In this document: positions 43,786 through 53,844 of the stretch, piece after piece
Layout: each line of letters opens with the position of its first letter
Numbering within the stretch: position 1 is the first letter of the stretch
Assembly: GCA_021734255.1 (NCBI GenBank)
Contig: JAIPJM010000004.1
Location: forward strand, 1 to 64,000
Origin: Fidelibacterota bacterium
GTDB taxonomy: Bacteria; Fidelibacterota; UBA8477; JABMPR01
Direction: 5' to 3'
DNA: 64,000 nt
Position numbers and translations under genes: made by a program
Notes under the pieces: generated by a model
Database searches by the model: none
Told to the model about the DNA's origin: nothing
The model's input: only the letters and a program-made list of their open reading frames with translations

Positions 43786-45417
43786 ATGGAGTTTTCAGCC
43801 GTTGATTATTTAACATTTATCATTTATGCCGTAACCATTGTTTCCGTTGGGTTGTGGGTTTCCCGTAGCAAAGAGGGCCACGAGAAAAATGCTGAGGACT
43901 ATTTCCTGGCTGGCAAGTCCCTGCCCTGGTGGGCCATTGGAGCTTCCCTCATTGCTGCTAATATCTCCGCCGAGCAATTCATCGGCATGTCCGGGTCTGG
44001 ATTTTCTCTAGGACTCGCCATTGCTTCCTATGAATGGATGGCCGCAATTACCCTGCTCATCGTTGGCAAATATTTTCTACCCATCTTCATCGAAAAGAAT
44101 ATTTACACCATCCCGGGTTTTGTTGAGGTGCGCTACAGCAAGAACCTGAAAACCATCCTGGCAGTCTTCTGGATAGGGCTTTTCATCTTTGTAAACCTTA
44201 CGTCCGTATTATTTCTGGGCGCAAAAGCGCTGGATACCATCCTTGGATCCGGTAATGGTGATTATATCATACACGGAATATTAGGTCTGGCGTTCTTTGC
44301 TGCAGCCTACTCCATCTGGGGTGGCCTGTCAGCAGTGGCATGGACCGATGTAATTCAGGTCATTCTGCTCATTGGAGGTGGATTGATCACAACGGTCATT
44401 GCCTTGAATCATGTGACACCTGAGGGCGGCGTCTTCGTAGGACTCTCGCACATTTATAATACTGCTGGAGAGCATTTCCATATGATTCTCAAGGAAGGAC
44501 ATCCCAGCTTTAATGATCTACCTGGTATTGCTGTTCTGGTCGGTGGTATGTGGGTTGCCAATCTCTATTATTGGGGCTTTAATCAGTACATCATCCAGAG
44601 AACCTTTGCTGCCAAATCTCTGAAGGAATCTCAAAAGGGAATTGCTTTTGCTGCCTTTCTTAAACTTATCATCCCCGTCATCGTCGTTATCCCGGGAATC
44701 GTAGCTTACGTCATGTTCACAGCTCCGGAAGGCACTTCTATGATCCCTGGTGTAGCTGAAGCTTTCAACACCGCAGACGGTATCAACTATGACAAGGCTT
44801 ATCCCTGGTTGATCAGTCAGTTCGTACCCACTGGGTTGAAAGGGTTGGTCCTGGCAGCGTTGGCGGCGGCGATCGTTTCATCCCTGGCATCCATGCTCAA
44901 CTCAACCTCAACTATTTTTACCATGGATATCTATCGAGCATACATCAAGAAAGATGCAGATGATAGACAGACGGTCAGAGTTGGACGTATCGCAGTATTG
45001 ACCGCATTGGTTATTGCAGTTCTGGTTGCACCATCACTGGGCTCGGTAAAGGAAATGTTTCAGTACATCCAGGAATATACAGGATTAGTTAGTCCCGGAG
45101 TCCTGGCTGTATTCATGATGGGTCTGTTCTATAAGCGGTCGACCAACAATGCAGCCATCTGGGGAGCAATATCGTCAATTCCCATCGCGCTGGTCCTGAA
45201 GCTTGGAACGCCGATGCCCTGGATGCATCAGATGATGATCACCTGGATCGCAACCATGCTGATCATTGCTGTTGTCAGCCAGATCGAGGGGAAGGGCGCA
45301 GCCGACCCCAAAGGGATCCCCATTTCACGGAAATATTTCGCCACAGAACCGGTATTCAATATTAGTGCGACAATTATTGGTCTGATCCTGGTCGTTGTCT
45401 ACGCTGTCTTCTGGTAG
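43786..45417 (+). CDS. SSS-family sodium/sugar symporter (SGLT-like)
   Basis: A 543-aa inner-membrane transporter with about 14 helices. The sodium/sugar signature region is IGASLIAANISAEQFIGMSGSGF, close to the Vibrio SGLT sequence, with GGLSAVAWTDVIQ later. Na+-driven uptake of glucose, galactose or oligosaccharides is likely. First gene of the beta-glucan run, behind AAAGGG. Confidence 0.9.
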   Translation: MEFSAVDYLTFIIYAVTIVSVGLWVSRSKEGHEKNAEDYFLAGKSLPWWAIGASLIAANISAEQFIGMSGSGFSLGLAIASYEWMAAITLLIVGKYFLPIFIEKNIYTIPGFVEVRYSKNLKTILAVFWIGLFIFVNLTSVLFLGAKALDTILGSGNGDYIIHGILGLAFFAAAYSIWGGLSAVAWTDVIQVILLIGGGLITTVIALNHVTPEGGVFVGLSHIYNTAGEHFHMILKEGHPSFNDLPGIAVLVGGMWVANLYYWGFNQYIIQRTFAAKSLKESQKGIAFAAFLKLIIPVIVVIPGIVAYVMFTAPEGTSMIPGVAEAFNTADGINYDKAYPWLISQFVPTGLKGLVLAALAAAIVSSLASMLNSTSTIFTMDIYRAYIKKDADDRQTVRVGRIAVLTALVIAVLVAPSLGSVKEMFQYIQEYTGLVSPGVLAVFMMGLFYKRSTNNAAIWGAISSIPIALVLKLGTPMPWMHQMMITWIATMLIIAVVSQIEGKGAADPKGIPISRKYFATEPVFNISATIIGLILVVVYAVFW

Positions 45418-45445
45418 GCCATACCGGAGAACTCGGTATGCAGAT

Positions 45446-46765
45446 ATGACCAAGATCTATTCAACATCCAAACAGGTAGTAGCAATTGCGGCAATCATCC
45501 TTGCCGCATTTGCTTTCTCAGCCTGCCGAACGACAGGGCCGACGCGTGAGGGTGCTGTCGATGAGGTGACCATATTCTCTGATGGTTCTGGACACAAGCT
45601 TCAGGTAAACGGAAAGGACTTCTTTGTCAAAGGGATGAATTGGGATTACTACCCTCCGGGAACCAACTATGCCTATTCACTCTGGGCTCAATCAGACAGT
45701 TTCATCAAAAAAGCTTTGAAATACGAAATGTCGCTCCTCAGGGAACTGGGCGTAAATACCATCAGGCAGTATGTGGATATCCCTCCACGTTGGGTGAAAT
45801 ACATTTATGAAGAGTATGGCATCTATACCATCCTGAATCACCCCTTTGCCAGGTATGGGTTTGAATATGATGGTCAGTGGCATGAAAATGTTGATTATAC
45901 TTCCCTGCAACTAAAAGTAGATCTTCTCGCCGAAATTGATGCCATGGTCGATGAATATCAGGAGACTCCTGGAATTCTTATGTGGTTGCTGGGGAATGAG
46001 AATAACTATGGTTTAGCCTGGGGCTCATCTGCAACGCATGATATTCCAGATGAAACTCAGACGGAATTTGACCAGGCCAAAGCACTTTATGCTCTCATGA
46101 ACGATGCTATTGTGCTCATTCATGAAAAGGATGAGTTGCGGCCAGTTGCCATGGCAAATGGTGATGTGCAATTTGTTGATCTAGTTGCCAGCCAGATTCC
46201 TGATCTGGACATTTTTGGCACAAATGTGTATCGCGGTGAATCGTTTGGCGATCTATTCGAAGTTGTGAAGACTGAACTGGGAATCCCGGTCCTTTTTACT
46301 GAATTTGGTGCTGACGCCTATGATGCATTGAAAGCACAGGAAGACCAGAATCTTCAGGTAAAATATCTGCTATCCAACTGGGAAGAGATCTACAAAGAGA
46401 CCTATAATAATGGATCGAATGGCAATGCGCTCGGGGGATGCACATTTCAATTTAGCGATGGCTGGTGGAAGACGGATCTGGATTCGAATCTGGATATTCA
46501 TGATACCCGGGCTTCCTGGCGTAATGGGGGCTATTCTGAGGATTATCACCCCGGACTCAACAATATGAACGAAGAATGGTTCGGGATCTGTGCAAAAGGA
46601 CCTGTCGATCCTGATGGGCATTATGCACTATATCCCCGGAATGCGTATTCGGCTCTGCGTGAGGTCCATGCCTTGGACCCATATTTTAGCAATGTTGATC
46701 AGCCTGGTATTTCATTTTACTTCTCCATGATAAGAGAATCACAACAATTGATGACAAGACTTTAA
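45446..46765 (+). CDS. Clan GH-A glycoside hydrolase lipoprotein (GH2/GH5-like TIM barrel)
   Basis: A 439-aa lipoprotein (signal ends FAFSACRTT). It opens with a short sandwich strand set (HKLQVNGKDFFVKGMNWDYYPPG) and continues as a TIM barrel. Predicted acid/base Glu185 is in LLGNENNYG and the nucleophile Glu286 in VLFTEFGAD. The N-terminal pattern resembles GH2 C-terminal catalytic domains, but the sugar-binding and sandwich domains of full GH2 are absent. Likely a periplasmic or surface beta-glucan-active enzyme. ATG 45446 is chosen over an upstream in-frame start inside the symporter gene. Confidence 0.78.
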   Translation: MTKIYSTSKQVVAIAAIILAAFAFSACRTTGPTREGAVDEVTIFSDGSGHKLQVNGKDFFVKGMNWDYYPPGTNYAYSLWAQSDSFIKKALKYEMSLLRELGVNTIRQYVDIPPRWVKYIYEEYGIYTILNHPFARYGFEYDGQWHENVDYTSLQLKVDLLAEIDAMVDEYQETPGILMWLLGNENNYGLAWGSSATHDIPDETQTEFDQAKALYALMNDAIVLIHEKDELRPVAMANGDVQFVDLVASQIPDLDIFGTNVYRGESFGDLFEVVKTELGIPVLFTEFGADAYDALKAQEDQNLQVKYLLSNWEEIYKETYNNGSNGNALGGCTFQFSDGWWKTDLDSNLDIHDTRASWRNGGYSEDYHPGLNNMNEEWFGICAKGPVDPDGHYALYPRNAYSALREVHALDPYFSNVDQPGISFYFSMIRESQQLMTRL

Positions 46766-46792
46766 TTCGCCTGATCTAGAGGAAGCACAGTT

Positions 46793-48757
46793 ATGAGCTC
46801 AACTACACACTTTAAGACTGCACCAGAAGATCGTATTTCTCTAAAACAGAAATCCGCCTATGCTGTGGGAATGCTGGTAAATAACCTCCAGGCAGCTGCA
46901 CTGCCAGCCATGGTGGTCATACTGAATCTCGGTTTGGGGATGGATGTCCTCTGGGTAGGCTTGATCGGTGCCATCCCCAGGATCTTTGATGCCATTTCTG
47001 ATCCTATGCTGGGTTATATCTCTGACAACACTCGCACCCGCTGGGGCCGACGTCGACCCTTTATTTTTGCCGGGGCGCTGATCGCCGGGCTCATTTTTGC
47101 CCTCATGTGGCAATTACCTTCAGGATATATTGACATTTTGGCAAAAACACCGGTTAAGGCACACCAGCTTGTATCACCAGAGGTGAGAGAAGCTGAAATG
47201 AATAACGCTGGGGGTATCACTATAACAAGCGACACAGGTGAATCCTTTGCCGCGGCTGTGTCCCTCTATGGACCCGAACGTAATAAATCCGGAAAAGGCC
47301 TGACAACCACTGACCTGGATGGATTTCCCCAGGTTGAGTTGAATGTGGCTATACCCGAATTCGAGTCCTTCATGGTTGTATTCAATGAAAGTGCAGACGG
47401 CTCAGATATGACAGGTGGTGAATCGTATGTCATCGAACTGGATCAGAGCATGTCTGAGGGGGGTAAAGGTAATCTGTATAAATTTCAACTGTCTGATCTG
47501 CAACAAAACACTGAATTAGGTCTCCAACAGGGGAACCAGCAGCTGGATCTCAAGGCAATCGACAATATCACTATTTACCTCAGCGGTCTCACAACGGCTG
47601 AAGGTGCCACCATCCATTCCCTGAAACTCAGGAAGAGCCAGGCATTCTTTGTGAAATACTTCTGGTATTTCATGGCAATGTCCATCCTCTTCTTCCTATC
47701 CTATACCGTTTTTGCTACACCATTTGTGGCCTTTGGCTACGAAATGACACCTGATTATCATGAGAGAACCCGACTTCACGCTTTCGCCAATACGGTTGGT
47801 CAATTGGCCTGGCTGGGTGTTCCCTGGTTCTATGCCATCATGTCCAGCGCCCTGTTCAGAGATACCGTGCATGGTGCCCGGACCCTGGCAATTGCTGTTG
47901 GTATCATTGTCGCCGTATTTGGCATTATTCCAGCCATCTTTCTAAAAGAGAGACCGATCCCAGAACCTGTCAAGCAGGAGAAAAAGGGCTTTGCCCAAAA
48001 TATGACTGAGTTTTTCAAGGGCATTGTGACCACCTTCAAGTGTAAACCCTTTGTCAAACTTTGTGGGGCGACCTTTCTGGTATTTAATGGTTTCCAGTTG
48101 GGGATGTCATTCTCCATCTATGTAATGATCTATTATCTCTTTGGTGGGAATGATGGTGATGCCGGTCAGCTCATGGGTTGGTTTGGAATGCTTACCTCAA
48201 TAGCCACCCTCGGTGTTATCCCTTTGACAGGTTGGATCGCAACCCGTATCGGAAAGAGAAAAACATTTCTTATCACCATCTCCTTGTCACTGTTCGGATA
48301 CGCAATGAAGTGGATCGGATATAATCCTGATTACCCATATTGGCTGCTCTATGCTGCACCCTTCGTGGCTTTTGGGACCGGTTCCTTATTCACGCTCATG
48401 GGCTCCATGATCTCAGACGTCTGTGATTACGATGAGCTGGAAACCCATCAAAGACGTGAAGGTGTGTTTGGTGCGATCTACTGGTGGATGGTCAAGGTCG
48501 GGATGGCTCTGGCCGGTTTGCTGACGGGTGTATTGCTGAAGAGCTCAGGCTTTGATGTTGCCCTGGGTGCGGCACAAGGTGAAGAGACACTATTTCTGAT
48601 CAGACTATTTGATGTGGGAATACCCATGCTTACCTCGGCTATTGCGCTCTGGATCATCGCAAGCTATACACTGACAGAGAAAAGGGCCAATGAGATCCGG
48701 ACAGAGTTGGAATTCCGGAGAGGCAAGATCGTTGCCGCGGATTCCATCGAAAACTAA
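46793..48757 (+). CDS. GPH-family (MelB-like) sugar symporter with a periplasmic insert domain
   Basis: A 654-aa MFS transporter of the glycoside-pentoside-hexuronide:cation group (SDPMLGYISDNTRTRWGRRRPFI and YEMTPDYHERTRL motifs). A typical member has about 450-500 residues. About 170 residues (112-280) are inserted between helices 3 and 4, on the periplasmic side. The insert is beta-rich with SYVIELDQSMSEGGKGNLYKF and IDNITIYLSG, which recalls CBM11/CIA30 sandwiches. It may capture oligosaccharide near the pore; this is inference. Confidence 0.85.
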   Translation: MSSTTHFKTAPEDRISLKQKSAYAVGMLVNNLQAAALPAMVVILNLGLGMDVLWVGLIGAIPRIFDAISDPMLGYISDNTRTRWGRRRPFIFAGALIAGLIFALMWQLPSGYIDILAKTPVKAHQLVSPEVREAEMNNAGGITITSDTGESFAAAVSLYGPERNKSGKGLTTTDLDGFPQVELNVAIPEFESFMVVFNESADGSDMTGGESYVIELDQSMSEGGKGNLYKFQLSDLQQNTELGLQQGNQQLDLKAIDNITIYLSGLTTAEGATIHSLKLRKSQAFFVKYFWYFMAMSILFFLSYTVFATPFVAFGYEMTPDYHERTRLHAFANTVGQLAWLGVPWFYAIMSSALFRDTVHGARTLAIAVGIIVAVFGIIPAIFLKERPIPEPVKQEKKGFAQNMTEFFKGIVTTFKCKPFVKLCGATFLVFNGFQLGMSFSIYVMIYYLFGGNDGDAGQLMGWFGMLTSIATLGVIPLTGWIATRIGKRKTFLITISLSLFGYAMKWIGYNPDYPYWLLYAAPFVAFGTGSLFTLMGSMISDVCDYDELETHQRREGVFGAIYWWMVKVGMALAGLLTGVLLKSSGFDVALGAAQGEETLFLIRLFDVGIPMLTSAIALWIIASYTLTEKRANEIRTELEFRRGKIVAADSIEN

Positions 48758-48776
48758 TTGAATTCAAGGACAAATC

Positions 48777-50462
48777 ATGATTCACAAGACTGCTAACATT
48801 TACCTAATTCTTATCCTTGCAAGCCTGGTCATTGCCGGTTGTGCGCTCATCCCAGCCACGACGGATCCTGGCAAGCAAACCTCTGAGATCATCCTCACAT
48901 CGGCAGCGGGTGCTCGCCAGAGCCCTCAGGAAAATGTGAATTTCAAAGCCGGTACACCGGATGGCGTTATCATTTCCATCTATCCAGACCAGGTGAAGCA
49001 GACCATTGATGGCATTGGAACCTCCTTTACGGAATCATCTGCCTTCGTATTGGCTCATCTTGACCCTGAAAAACGCAAGGGTGTAATGGAGCGGATCTAC
49101 GGTGAATCAGGCGCTAACTTTTCTTTGACACGCACCCATATCGGAGCCTGTGATTTCTCTGTTGAGGGAAACTACTCTTATGCTGATGTAAAAGGAGATA
49201 CGGCACTTGAATCCTTTTCATTGGCAGAAGACCTGAAAGGATTCAGTCCTGAGAAATACCCTGGTATCAAGGACAGAAACTATGATCTATTGCCCATTAT
49301 CCAGGAGGCCTTAAGCATTAAAAGTGCGCAGAAGGATCAAACACTCCGCATTATTGGCTCGGCCTGGACAGCACCGGCATGGATGAAAGATATTGAGGAC
49401 TGGTACCAGGGCATGACTGAAGAAAATGGCTGGAACGGTACCGGCGGAAGTCTGAAACCAGAATATGTCGAGACCTATGCGGATTATCTGGTCAGGTATC
49501 TGGATGAATATAAGCAAGCGGGCGTTGAGCTCTGGGGGATGACCCCTGTAAATGAGCCCCACGGCAACAATGGCCAGTGGGAGAGCATGAATTTTTCACC
49601 TGAGTCGCAGAGCGAATTTGTACAGGAGCATCTGGGACCCGGGTTACGGAGTGGAGGGTATAGTGACCTGAAGCTGCTGATCTTTGATCAGAACAGGGAT
49701 GGCATTGAGGAATGGACCGATGTTCTTTACCCTGCGGATAAGGAAGAAAAGTATATCTATGGTGTGGCTGTTCACTGGTATGAGAGCACCATGAAAGTGT
49801 ATGAAGATGTCTTTGAACGCATCAATGCAAAATACCCTGAATATTCCATCGTTCACACCGAGGGGTGCATTGATGACCTGGGTAAACCAGCGCCAGCAGA
49901 GTGCACGGACCCGGAAGGCCGAACGGAAGAGAATTGGTTCAACAATGACGAATTCTGGTGGACCCCTTCAGCTTCTGATTGGGCTTATGCAGTTCCATGG
50001 ACACCAGGGAATGGTGAGGATCATCCCCTCTACACACCCGTCCATCGCTATGCCCGAAATATTATTGTTAGTCTCGACCACTGGATGACAGGCTGGGTTG
50101 ATTGGAACATCGTTCTTGACAAACAGGGAGGTCCGAACCATGTCGGCAACTTTTGTGGCGCGCCTATCATGATCGACACAGACAATCAGGATGTCTATTA
50201 TACACCTGTTTACGATGTGTTGTCACAGTTTAGCCGATCTATCCGTCCGGGGGACCGTGCCGTTCAGACAGAGAAGGCAGCTCCAGGACTGGGAGCTGAT
50301 GATCTGCATGCCTGTGCCACGATAAATGCGGACAACATGTTGAGTGTTCAGCTCTTGAATACAAGCCAGGGACCCATTCAATATAATTTGCAGGTGGGCG
50401 AGATCTTCGCTCCGCTCACTATCCCGGCAAATTCAGTGCAGACAGTCAGAACCCAACTGTAG
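48777..50462 (+). CDS. GH30 family glycoside hydrolase
   Basis: A 561-aa lipoprotein (VIAGCALIP). The catalytic (beta/alpha)8 barrel opens with IDGIGTSFTESSAFVL. Acid/base Glu260 lies in MTPVNEPHG and nucleophile Glu362 in VHTEGCIDD. A short GH30 side beta-sandwich ends the protein. Family members include beta-1,6-glucanases, beta-glucosidases and glucosylceramidases. In this locus an endo- or exo-beta-1,6-glucanase for laminarin side chains is the likeliest role. AAGGA precedes the ATG. Confidence 0.9.
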   Translation: MIHKTANIYLILILASLVIAGCALIPATTDPGKQTSEIILTSAAGARQSPQENVNFKAGTPDGVIISIYPDQVKQTIDGIGTSFTESSAFVLAHLDPEKRKGVMERIYGESGANFSLTRTHIGACDFSVEGNYSYADVKGDTALESFSLAEDLKGFSPEKYPGIKDRNYDLLPIIQEALSIKSAQKDQTLRIIGSAWTAPAWMKDIEDWYQGMTEENGWNGTGGSLKPEYVETYADYLVRYLDEYKQAGVELWGMTPVNEPHGNNGQWESMNFSPESQSEFVQEHLGPGLRSGGYSDLKLLIFDQNRDGIEEWTDVLYPADKEEKYIYGVAVHWYESTMKVYEDVFERINAKYPEYSIVHTEGCIDDLGKPAPAECTDPEGRTEENWFNNDEFWWTPSASDWAYAVPWTPGNGEDHPLYTPVHRYARNIIVSLDHWMTGWVDWNIVLDKQGGPNHVGNFCGAPIMIDTDNQDVYYTPVYDVLSQFSRSIRPGDRAVQTEKAAPGLGADDLHACATINADNMLSVQLLNTSQGPIQYNLQVGEIFAPLTIPANSVQTVRTQL

Positions 50463-50504
50463 TTTTAACCAAAATGAAATGAGTAAGTAGGAATAATCAA
50501 CTTG

Positions 50505-53500
50505 ATGAGTGCTATGAAGCCAAGTTACGGATTAAATGAGCTGGGGGAGTTTGTAATAGACCAATACAATGCGGCCAAGCCCTTTTCCAGCTTTTTCCCC
50601 GGTATCGCAGGAAAGATGGGCATCCCGCTCTGGGCATTTTATGTGAATCGCGGGCAGTGTGTCTGCAGTATGGGCGTCCAGGATAAGGACAACCCCATCA
50701 TGGAGTTTCTCCCTGCAAATTGGGCCTATCAGAAGACGAGTACGCAGGGGTTCAGAACCTTCATTAAGCTGCCTGACAATGCCGATATCCCCTTCTACGA
50801 ACCTTTCCAGAACCATTATAGAGACCGGGATTTGCTTAAATCCCAGCGCATGCGCATCAGCCCATCCCATCTGATTCTTGAAGAGCAGAATGACTCACTG
50901 GGCATGCACTTTCGGGTAGAATACTATACTGTCCCTGAGGATCGCTATGCCGGTTTTATCCGCAAATTGAGTATCCAGAATACCGGTAAGGCAGAAGTAA
51001 AGATCACGGGTTTGGATGGATTGCCCCTCATCATTCCCCATGGTATTGTAAATGATAACCTGAAGCAGATCAGACGACTGATGGAAGCGTTTGTGGAGGT
51101 CATCAATTACGATCGATCTGCACCCATGTTCAAAACCAAAGTAAAGCCGGCGGATAGGCCTGATGTGGAAATGCTGGATGCAGCGAATTTCTACCTGGCA
51201 TTTGAAGAGAATGCTGATGGCAAAAAGCAGATCAAACCGATCGTGGATCCGCAAAAGATATTTGGACCCCATGCAGATTACAGCTTTCCGGAAGCTTTCC
51301 TGAATTCAGATCTGGATGCACTGTATCAGGACCAAATCCTGGAAAACCGACTACCATCAGCTATGGCACCCTTCCAGCAGGTCATCTCGCCTGGTGAAAC
51401 CTATGTGATCAGCTCATTGGCTGGCCATACCGAATCTCAAGAAGCATTGAATAGCATGCTATCCAGGATTGCAGAAGATGAATACCTGGAACAGAAGATC
51501 CAGTCGAGTAAGCACATTGTTGATGAGTTGACCCAGAAGAATCTGGTGCTCACTTCCGATCCTGTTTTCGATATGTACACCCGCCAGAACTTTCTGGATA
51601 ATGTCTTACGTGGCGGATTCCCCTATACATTCAAGGGAGAGAAGGCCCAGTCCGTTCTGCATCTGTATTCGCGGAAACACGGAGACCTGGAACGGGATTA
51701 TAACTTCTTTCGAGTAACGCCAAGTTATTATTCACAGGGGAATGGTAATTTCAGGGATGTGAATCAGAACCGACGCTCCGACCTGTTCTTTAATCCTGAT
51801 GTCAAAACCAGCAATCTGGATCAGTTCGTAAATTTGATCCAATTGGATGGATTCAATCCCCTGGTTATCAAGGAGATCAGTTATCGGGTAAAAGATCCTG
51901 ATAACGCCAAAAAAGTTCTCCAAGACTATTTCGATGAAGCAGGGGTTGATGCTGTCATCACATTCATGCAGGAGCTGCATACGCCTGGCGAGCTCATCGC
52001 TCAGCTGGAGGCATCGGATCTCACATTTGAATCCAATGCAGATGCTTTTCTCGGTGATTTCCTGTCTGTCTGCTATCAATCTCTCGATACAGATCATGCT
52101 GAGGGTTACTGGTCTGATCACTGGACATATAATCTGGATCTGCTGCACAACTATCTCAGTGTCTATCCCGAGAACGCGGAGTGTCTGTTGTTTGAAAAAA
52201 CTGATTATACCTATCATGATAGCGCTTATACCGTTTTACCCAGAGCTGACAAATATGTGATCTGGGAAGGTAAGACCATGCAGTTGGATGCTGTCCAACT
52301 CAATAAACATAAAGCTGCTCTCATGGAAACCCGCGATGAAGACCATGATAAGATGAGGACCCAATTCGGTTCTGGGCCTGTCTATCAGACGACTCTGATG
52401 AACAAGATGCTCTGTCTCCTCACCAATAAGATAGCATCTCTTGATCCCTCAGGAATTGGTGTTGAGATGGAAACTGATAAACCGAACTGGTATGATGCGC
52501 TGAACGGACTGCCCGGTATCATGGGGTCCAGTCTGAGTGAAACAGTTGAGGTAAAACGACATGCGGAGTACTTACTCAAGCTGATCGACGCTACCGAAAA
52601 CATTGATCGCACTGTAGCTGTCTTCGAGGAACTCCATCAATTCATGAATACTATCCAAAATTTGATCGATAGTGAGCAGGATGGGTATGCCTATTGGGAT
52701 CAGGCATCATCGGCAAAAGAAGCCTTCAGGGAAAAGACCATCCTGGGGATCAGTGGTCACGAATTTGACATGAGCCTGGATGAGATAGTATCATTCCTCC
52801 ATGCTTGTGTGAAGAAGATCAACGCCGGTATCAAAAAATCCTGGGATGAAAAGGGAGAAATCCCTAAGACATATTTCAGTCACTCGGTCTCTGAGTTTGA
52901 GATGATCGAGGTCCAGGACGAATCAGGAGAGACTGGAGTCAGGACCAACGGACGTGGATTCCCCTGTTTTAAGGCGAAAAAATTTGAGCTTGTCCCGCTT
53001 CCTCATTTTCTGGAGGGACCCGTCCATTACCTGAGAGCGCTGCCGAGCAAGGAAAAAGCTCAGAAGTTAGTGAATAACATTCGGAAAAGTGGACTGTATG
53101 ACCCAGTTCTGAAAATGTACAAGGTCAATGCCTCCCTGGCTGATCAACCCATGGAAATTGGCCGGGCACGTGTCTTCTCACCGGGCTGGTTCGAAAATGA
53201 ATCTATCTGGCTGCACATGGAGTACAAATACATGCTTGAAATGCTCAGGAACGAGCTCTACGATGATTTCTTTGCTGAATTTAAAAATGTATTTATTCCA
53301 TTTCTCGATGCTGAAAAATATGGCCGCAGCATTCTTGAGAATTCATCCTTTTTGGTAAGCAGCGCTAATCCTGATCCCGGACTGCATGGTGCCGGCTTTG
53401 TAGCTCGCCTGAGTGGCGCAACCGCTGAGTTTATCCATATTCTGAGTGAAATGACAGTGGGCTCGCAGCCCTTCAGCCTGGATGCAGAGGGAAACCTCCG

Positions 53501-53825
53501 GTTTAGTCTCGAACCAGCCCTCCCAGCCTGGTTGTTCACTGAAGGGGAACAGGAACTCAGAGTTACAGCAGGACAGTCAGACCAGAAAATACCCATTCCT
53601 GCCAATAGCTTTAGTTTTATGTTCCTCAGCGATATTCTGATCACCTACAATAACCCCGGTAGAATGAACACCTTCGGACCTGACCGCGTACACCCCGTAC
53701 GCTGGCGGTTGACCGATCAAAAGGGGGCGGTGGTGACAGCGAAGGGAGCGTTCCTGGATAGTCAATATGCAGAAATGATCCGGGCGCGGGACATTGTCAG
53801 AATAGAAGTAGATCTAGATGTTTAA
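50505..53825 (+). CDS. GH94-clan disaccharide/oligosaccharide phosphorylase, GH149/GH161-like (beta-1,3-glucan phosphorylase)
   Basis: A 1106-aa cytoplasmic protein with no signal peptide. The N-terminal beta domain starts YGLNELGEFVIDQYNAAKPFSSFFPG, and an (alpha/alpha)6 barrel follows (about residues 370-950, with GYWSDHWTYNLDLLHNYLSVYP and WYDALNGLPG). Size and layout fit GH149/GH161 enzymes, which reversibly split beta-1,3-oligoglucans into glucose 1-phosphate, and are larger than cellobiose phosphorylases (about 800). The family call rests on recall and context, not on an alignment. It would conserve energy by phosphorolysis of imported oligosaccharides. ATG 50505 is preferred over TTG 50502. 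Confidence 0.75.
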   Translation: MSAMKPSYGLNELGEFVIDQYNAAKPFSSFFPGIAGKMGIPLWAFYVNRGQCVCSMGVQDKDNPIMEFLPANWAYQKTSTQGFRTFIKLPDNADIPFYEPFQNHYRDRDLLKSQRMRISPSHLILEEQNDSLGMHFRVEYYTVPEDRYAGFIRKLSIQNTGKAEVKITGLDGLPLIIPHGIVNDNLKQIRRLMEAFVEVINYDRSAPMFKTKVKPADRPDVEMLDAANFYLAFEENADGKKQIKPIVDPQKIFGPHADYSFPEAFLNSDLDALYQDQILENRLPSAMAPFQQVISPGETYVISSLAGHTESQEALNSMLSRIAEDEYLEQKIQSSKHIVDELTQKNLVLTSDPVFDMYTRQNFLDNVLRGGFPYTFKGEKAQSVLHLYSRKHGDLERDYNFFRVTPSYYSQGNGNFRDVNQNRRSDLFFNPDVKTSNLDQFVNLIQLDGFNPLVIKEISYRVKDPDNAKKVLQDYFDEAGVDAVITFMQELHTPGELIAQLEASDLTFESNADAFLGDFLSVCYQSLDTDHAEGYWSDHWTYNLDLLHNYLSVYPENAECLLFEKTDYTYHDSAYTVLPRADKYVIWEGKTMQLDAVQLNKHKAALMETRDEDHDKMRTQFGSGPVYQTTLMNKMLCLLTNKIASLDPSGIGVEMETDKPNWYDALNGLPGIMGSSLSETVEVKRHAEYLLKLIDATENIDRTVAVFEELHQFMNTIQNLIDSEQDGYAYWDQASSAKEAFREKTILGISGHEFDMSLDEIVSFLHACVKKINAGIKKSWDEKGEIPKTYFSHSVSEFEMIEVQDESGETGVRTNGRGFPCFKAKKFELVPLPHFLEGPVHYLRALPSKEKAQKLVNNIRKSGLYDPVLKMYKVNASLADQPMEIGRARVFSPGWFENESIWLHMEYKYMLEMLRNELYDDFFAEFKNVFIPFLDAEKYGRSILENSSFLVSSANPDPGLHGAGFVARLSGATAEFIHILSEMTVGSQPFSLDAEGNLRFSLEPALPAWLFTEGEQELRVTAGQSDQKIPIPANSFSFMFLSDILITYNNPGRMNTFGPDRVHPVRWRLTDQKGAVVTAKGAFLDSQYAEMIRARDIVRIEVDLDV

Positions 53826-53844
53826 TAAATTGCGGGGAGCCACA

